Shown in pieces: positions 61,800 through 64,000 of a DNA stretch of 64,000 nucleotides; positions within the stretch are counted from its first letter, which is position 1, and each line of letters begins with the position of its first letter. The DNA lies in NCBI RefSeq assembly GCF_003369565.1, contig NZ_PIOD01000005.1, positions 1-64,000 on the forward strand. Reading direction: 5' to 3'. Made by a program: the position numbers and the translations under genes. Origin of the DNA: Oceanobacillus chungangensis. GTDB lineage: Bacteria > Bacillota > Bacilli > Bacillales > Amphibacillaceae. The notes under the pieces are model-generated. The model saw only the letters and a program-made list of their open reading frames with translations, was not told where the DNA came from and made no database searches.

Positions 61800-61900
61800 A
61801 TTTAGCAATTGGAGGATAAATTTAACAGATATAATCAGCAGCTACAATCGGCATCGGTTGTCATTGTTTAAGCTCTTTTTCGTTACTTTCTGCACTTACC

Positions 61901-62072
61901 CAGTGGAAGTAATACACGAAGACTCCTCGAAAATAAAGGACAATTTGTCTGATTGCGATGCAACTCTGCCCAAGTCTTCCTTGTCCTACGGGAAGCAGGA
62001 AGAAGAACCTAGGTGAGGCTACAAAGCGCGAGCTCACCAGCTCTCTTAGGATGCGCGAAGTGTATTACTGGA
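61901..62072 (-). repeat. CGCTCCAGAAATACAC repeat, long form, inverted
   Basis: AGTAATACACGAAGACTCCT at the left and GCGCGAAGTGTATTACTGGAG at the right are the reverse of the ends of 51176-51354. The internal segment CTCGAAAATAAAGGACAATT ... CTTCCTTGTCC is the same insert as in that copy. It lies in the 847-nt gene-free space 61766-62612, which otherwise holds the structured element described next. Confidence 0.85.
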
Positions 62073-62261
62073 GATTAGTGACAAACTTGTTTCCCCTAAT
62101 GAACTACAATACCGAAGAATCATTCTTCAAAATGATGTATAATATAATACTAGAAAACCAATCCTGTTAAGTATGAATAAGATAAATCGTTTCAAAAACA
62201 AAAGTATGTCATTTACAATAGAGATAAGAAGTAATTGTGCTGTTCAAAAAGTAGGAGGATA

Positions 62262-62541
62262 AAAAGGACCGCGTCGGCTTAGATTTGCAACGTCCTGGGA
62301 CTGCGATTACTCGCCCCATCGGAAAGATTTGTTGCAACGCCGACACTAGCCTGTCCTGGGCGTCGAAAGTTCGAGGTGGCGTAGCTTTGACTAGCGGGCT
62401 TCCACAGGAAGTGGTGACTTCTACGTTGTCCAAAGGATGTGGACGGCTTTAGTAGAAGTTCCTTGACTGTTTTAGCGTGAGCAAAGATCCTGCACACAGG
62501 AAAAGCGTTTTTCTTTTCCAAGGAACGGAAAAGAAAGCCAA
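62262..62541 (+). other. GC-rich structured element, unidentified (possible ncRNA or mobile remnant)
   Basis: About 280 bp much richer in GC than its surroundings. Dyads: GTCGGC (62273-62278) / GCCGAC (62339-62344); CTTCCACAGGAAG (62399-62411); GTCCAAAGGATGTGGAC near 62426-62442; and a terminal hairpin TTCTTTTCC..GGAAAAGAA (about 62511-62535). TTTGCAACGTCCTGG and TTGCAACGCCGAC..TGTCCTGG are imperfect internal direct repeats. No credible coding frame on either strand. I do not recognise the family. Confidence 0.6.
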
Positions 62542-62612
62542 CTAGAAACATCGATGTGTCATTTTTACCGGAATTTTTAACGCTCTCTAATAGAAGGTAG
62601 GTTGCTAGTATT

Positions 62613-64000
62613 TTGAAAAGACTTAGTGAAATGAATATCCAGAAATTATTTCCATCTATTATATATAAGCGCGGTTTAGAATATTTTAATCGAAAAAAGG
62701 TGAATAATCTTTTATATGATATAAATAATCAGGTCTGGACGGCGACTGTTCAAGGATCTGAGAATTATTTTGTAGAAATTGACATGAAGGATTACGCGAA
62801 CGGTTCAATTGATACATTTTGCGACTGTCCTGCTTTTGATACATTTGGATCGTGTAAGCATATTGCCGCTACACTGATCGGTATTGCGAACAAGGAATCA
62901 AATAAAACCCCTGGATTTGCAAACTATGATTATCAACAAACGAATCGTTTCATCCAAGCACTCAGTTCCCTACGTACTCAAAATATGACAACCGACATAC
63001 TACCAGAGAAAGTGCCATTGCAAGTTGAATATTATTGCAAATGGTCTTATGACAGAAATTTATTGATTGAATTAAAGGCTGGGGAGAAGCACTGTTATGT
63101 AGTGAAGGATGCCTATGACTTTTTAGAAAATATTTTACAAGGAAATGAGCATTTCTTTACGAAGAAATTCACTTTTAATCCAGAAACCTATTATATCCTG
63201 CAACAGGACATGGAAATCTTTGAGATGCTTTATTCAATTAGAAACAATGAGAAAATATATAATGGTTATGATAGTTATCACATTCATCGGAATGTTAGTG
63301 ATAAACGAACGATTATTGTGCCGCCACTTATAGCTGAATCATTACTCGAAAAGCTTATTAATCGGGATTTTACTGTGGAGTCAAGCGGACATCTTTACCG
63401 CAACATTGCCATTGAGAAAGAAACCTTACCTTTTCAGTTTTTATTAACGAAAAGTGAGAATGATGAGTTAATGTTGCAGATGGATGAGGTAAAGGATGCA
63501 ACTTATTTTAAGGAATATGAAATGTTATTTCATCAAGGGATCTTCTATTTCCCGAAAAAAGAACAAATCCCGATTGTAGAGGAAGTCTCCCGTTTTGGCA
63601 TGGATGACCTGCGATTACCAATTACAAAAAAACAAGCGGACACTTTTATGTCTGAGGTTATACCTTCCTTAAGAAGGATCGGGAAAGTCGAAGCATCGGA
63701 AAAGGTAACAGAAGAGATAGTTCAGGTTCCACTAAAGGCGAAGCTATATTTAGAAGTGAAGGAAGACTGGATTATTGGCAAGCTGGAGTACCATTATGGC
63801 AGTCATTTAATCGATCCCTTTAGTGGCCGTAAGCAAGGGGATGTCATTATTATTCGGGATGTGGAAAAGGAACAACAGATCATGCAGCTAATTGAGCATG
63901 CTAATTTCCACTATAATGGCAAGGACCTTTATATAGAAGCGGATGAAGAAGAAATGTATGATTTTCTCTATTATGTAATGCCACTTCTTGATGATTATGT
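62613..64000 (+). CDS. SNF2-type helicase with SWIM zinc finger, 5' part (runs off the right edge)
   Basis: An uninterrupted frame of 462 codons to the window edge. Near residue 70 lies a SWIM finger (FCDCPAFDTFGSCKHIAATL, C-x-C..C-x-H), and the following 370 residues match the layout of the SNF2-helicase-associated domain that precedes the DEAD-like motor in Bacillus SWIM-SNF2 proteins (YwqA-like). The motor itself would lie beyond 64000 and cannot be seen. The start is taken as TTG 62613 (KRLSEMNIQKLFPSII...), with AAGGTAGG 11 nt upstream; ATG 62631 has no ribosome site. Such proteins are thought to act on DNA or RNA-polymerase complexes (RapA-like). Confidence 0.85.
   Translation, partial: MKRLSEMNIQKLFPSIIYKRGLEYFNRKKVNNLLYDINNQVWTATVQGSENYFVEIDMKDYANGSIDTFCDCPAFDTFGSCKHIAATLIGIANKESNKTPGFANYDYQQTNRFIQALSSLRTQNMTTDILPEKVPLQVEYYCKWSYDRNLLIELKAGEKHCYVVKDAYDFLENILQGNEHFFTKKFTFNPETYYILQQDMEIFEMLYSIRNNEKIYNGYDSYHIHRNVSDKRTIIVPPLIAESLLEKLINRDFTVESSGHLYRNIAIEKETLPFQFLLTKSENDELMLQMDEVKDATYFKEYEMLFHQGIFYFPKKEQIPIVEEVSRFGMDDLRLPITKKQADTFMSEVIPSLRRIGKVEASEKVTEEIVQVPLKAKLYLEVKEDWIIGKLEYHYGSHLIDPFSGRKQGDVIIIRDVEKEQQIMQLIEHANFHYNGKDLYIEADEEEMYDFLYYVMPLLDDY

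Noticed and set aside
62209..62551. Minus-strand frames of 74 and 90 codons in the GC-rich element
   Set aside because: They overlap each other in different frames and are better explained by base composition and dyads.

Overview
The window is low-GC Firmicute DNA, most likely the chromosome of a Bacillaceae species (Oceanobacillus/Ornithinibacillus/Virgibacillus-like; genus not provable from this stretch). Support: strong AGGAGG-type ribosome sites, frequent TTG/GTG starts, recognisable B. subtilis-type proteins (EpsA-D, EpsF, EpsG, EpsL, EpsN, SinR, GltC, NatAB) and dispersed intergenic repeats.

Layout. (1) 1-3.0 kb: a 40-bp tandem repeat array, a frameshifted NERD-domain gene and a luciferase-like monooxygenase. 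(2) 3.1-33.2 kb: an accessory island. It starts with an orphan lasso-peptide-like precursor plus a GNAT acyltransferase, continues with a long B. subtilis-eps-like exopolysaccharide locus (chain length/kinase pair, a candidate EAR antitermination RNA, sugar-nucleotide enzymes, glycosyltransferases, polymerase, flippase, pyruvyltransferase, and an embedded sinR gene), and ends with a complete paeninodin-type lasso peptide cluster (cyclase, precursor, kinase, RRE protein, leader peptidase, nucleotidyltransferase, ABC exporter) and a truncated second cyclase run into a metallophosphoesterase. A related 40-bp array follows at 33.2-33.8 kb, so the island is bracketed by two homologous arrays. (3) 34-47 kb: RlmN, a chromosomal ParM/ParR-like pair with candidate centromere repeats, a three-gene ABC transporter (PF04392-type binding protein), gdhA divergent from gltC, and a class I ribonucleotide reductase operon with an internal flavodoxin and an NrdR box. 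(4) 47-64 kb: a MerR-methyltransferase fusion, an SH3b amidase, an FMN reductase-like protein, a DUF692 (multinuclear iron oxidase-like) protein, an EamA transporter, a five-gene GntR/ABC operon, DoxX, Cu/Zn SOD, a type I toxin with antisense RNA, an MFS transporter, dispersed repeats, an unidentified structured element and the 5' part of a SNF2-type helicase.

The most interesting system is the 3-32 kb island. Seven 16-bp palindromes of the form GTTCnnnnnnnnGAAy, matching the SinR box (GTTCTYT and its complement), were noticed upstream of the orphan precursor, the first eps gene (two), the epsC segment, the lasso cyclase, the lasso kinase operon and the truncated cyclase; I did not find comparable full palindromes elsewhere in the window by eye. 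A SinR homologue is encoded inside the same locus. This suggests that biofilm matrix synthesis and production of lasso peptides (one probably phosphorylated at its C-terminal Ser, one atypical and perhaps acylated) are switched on together by relief of SinR-type repression.
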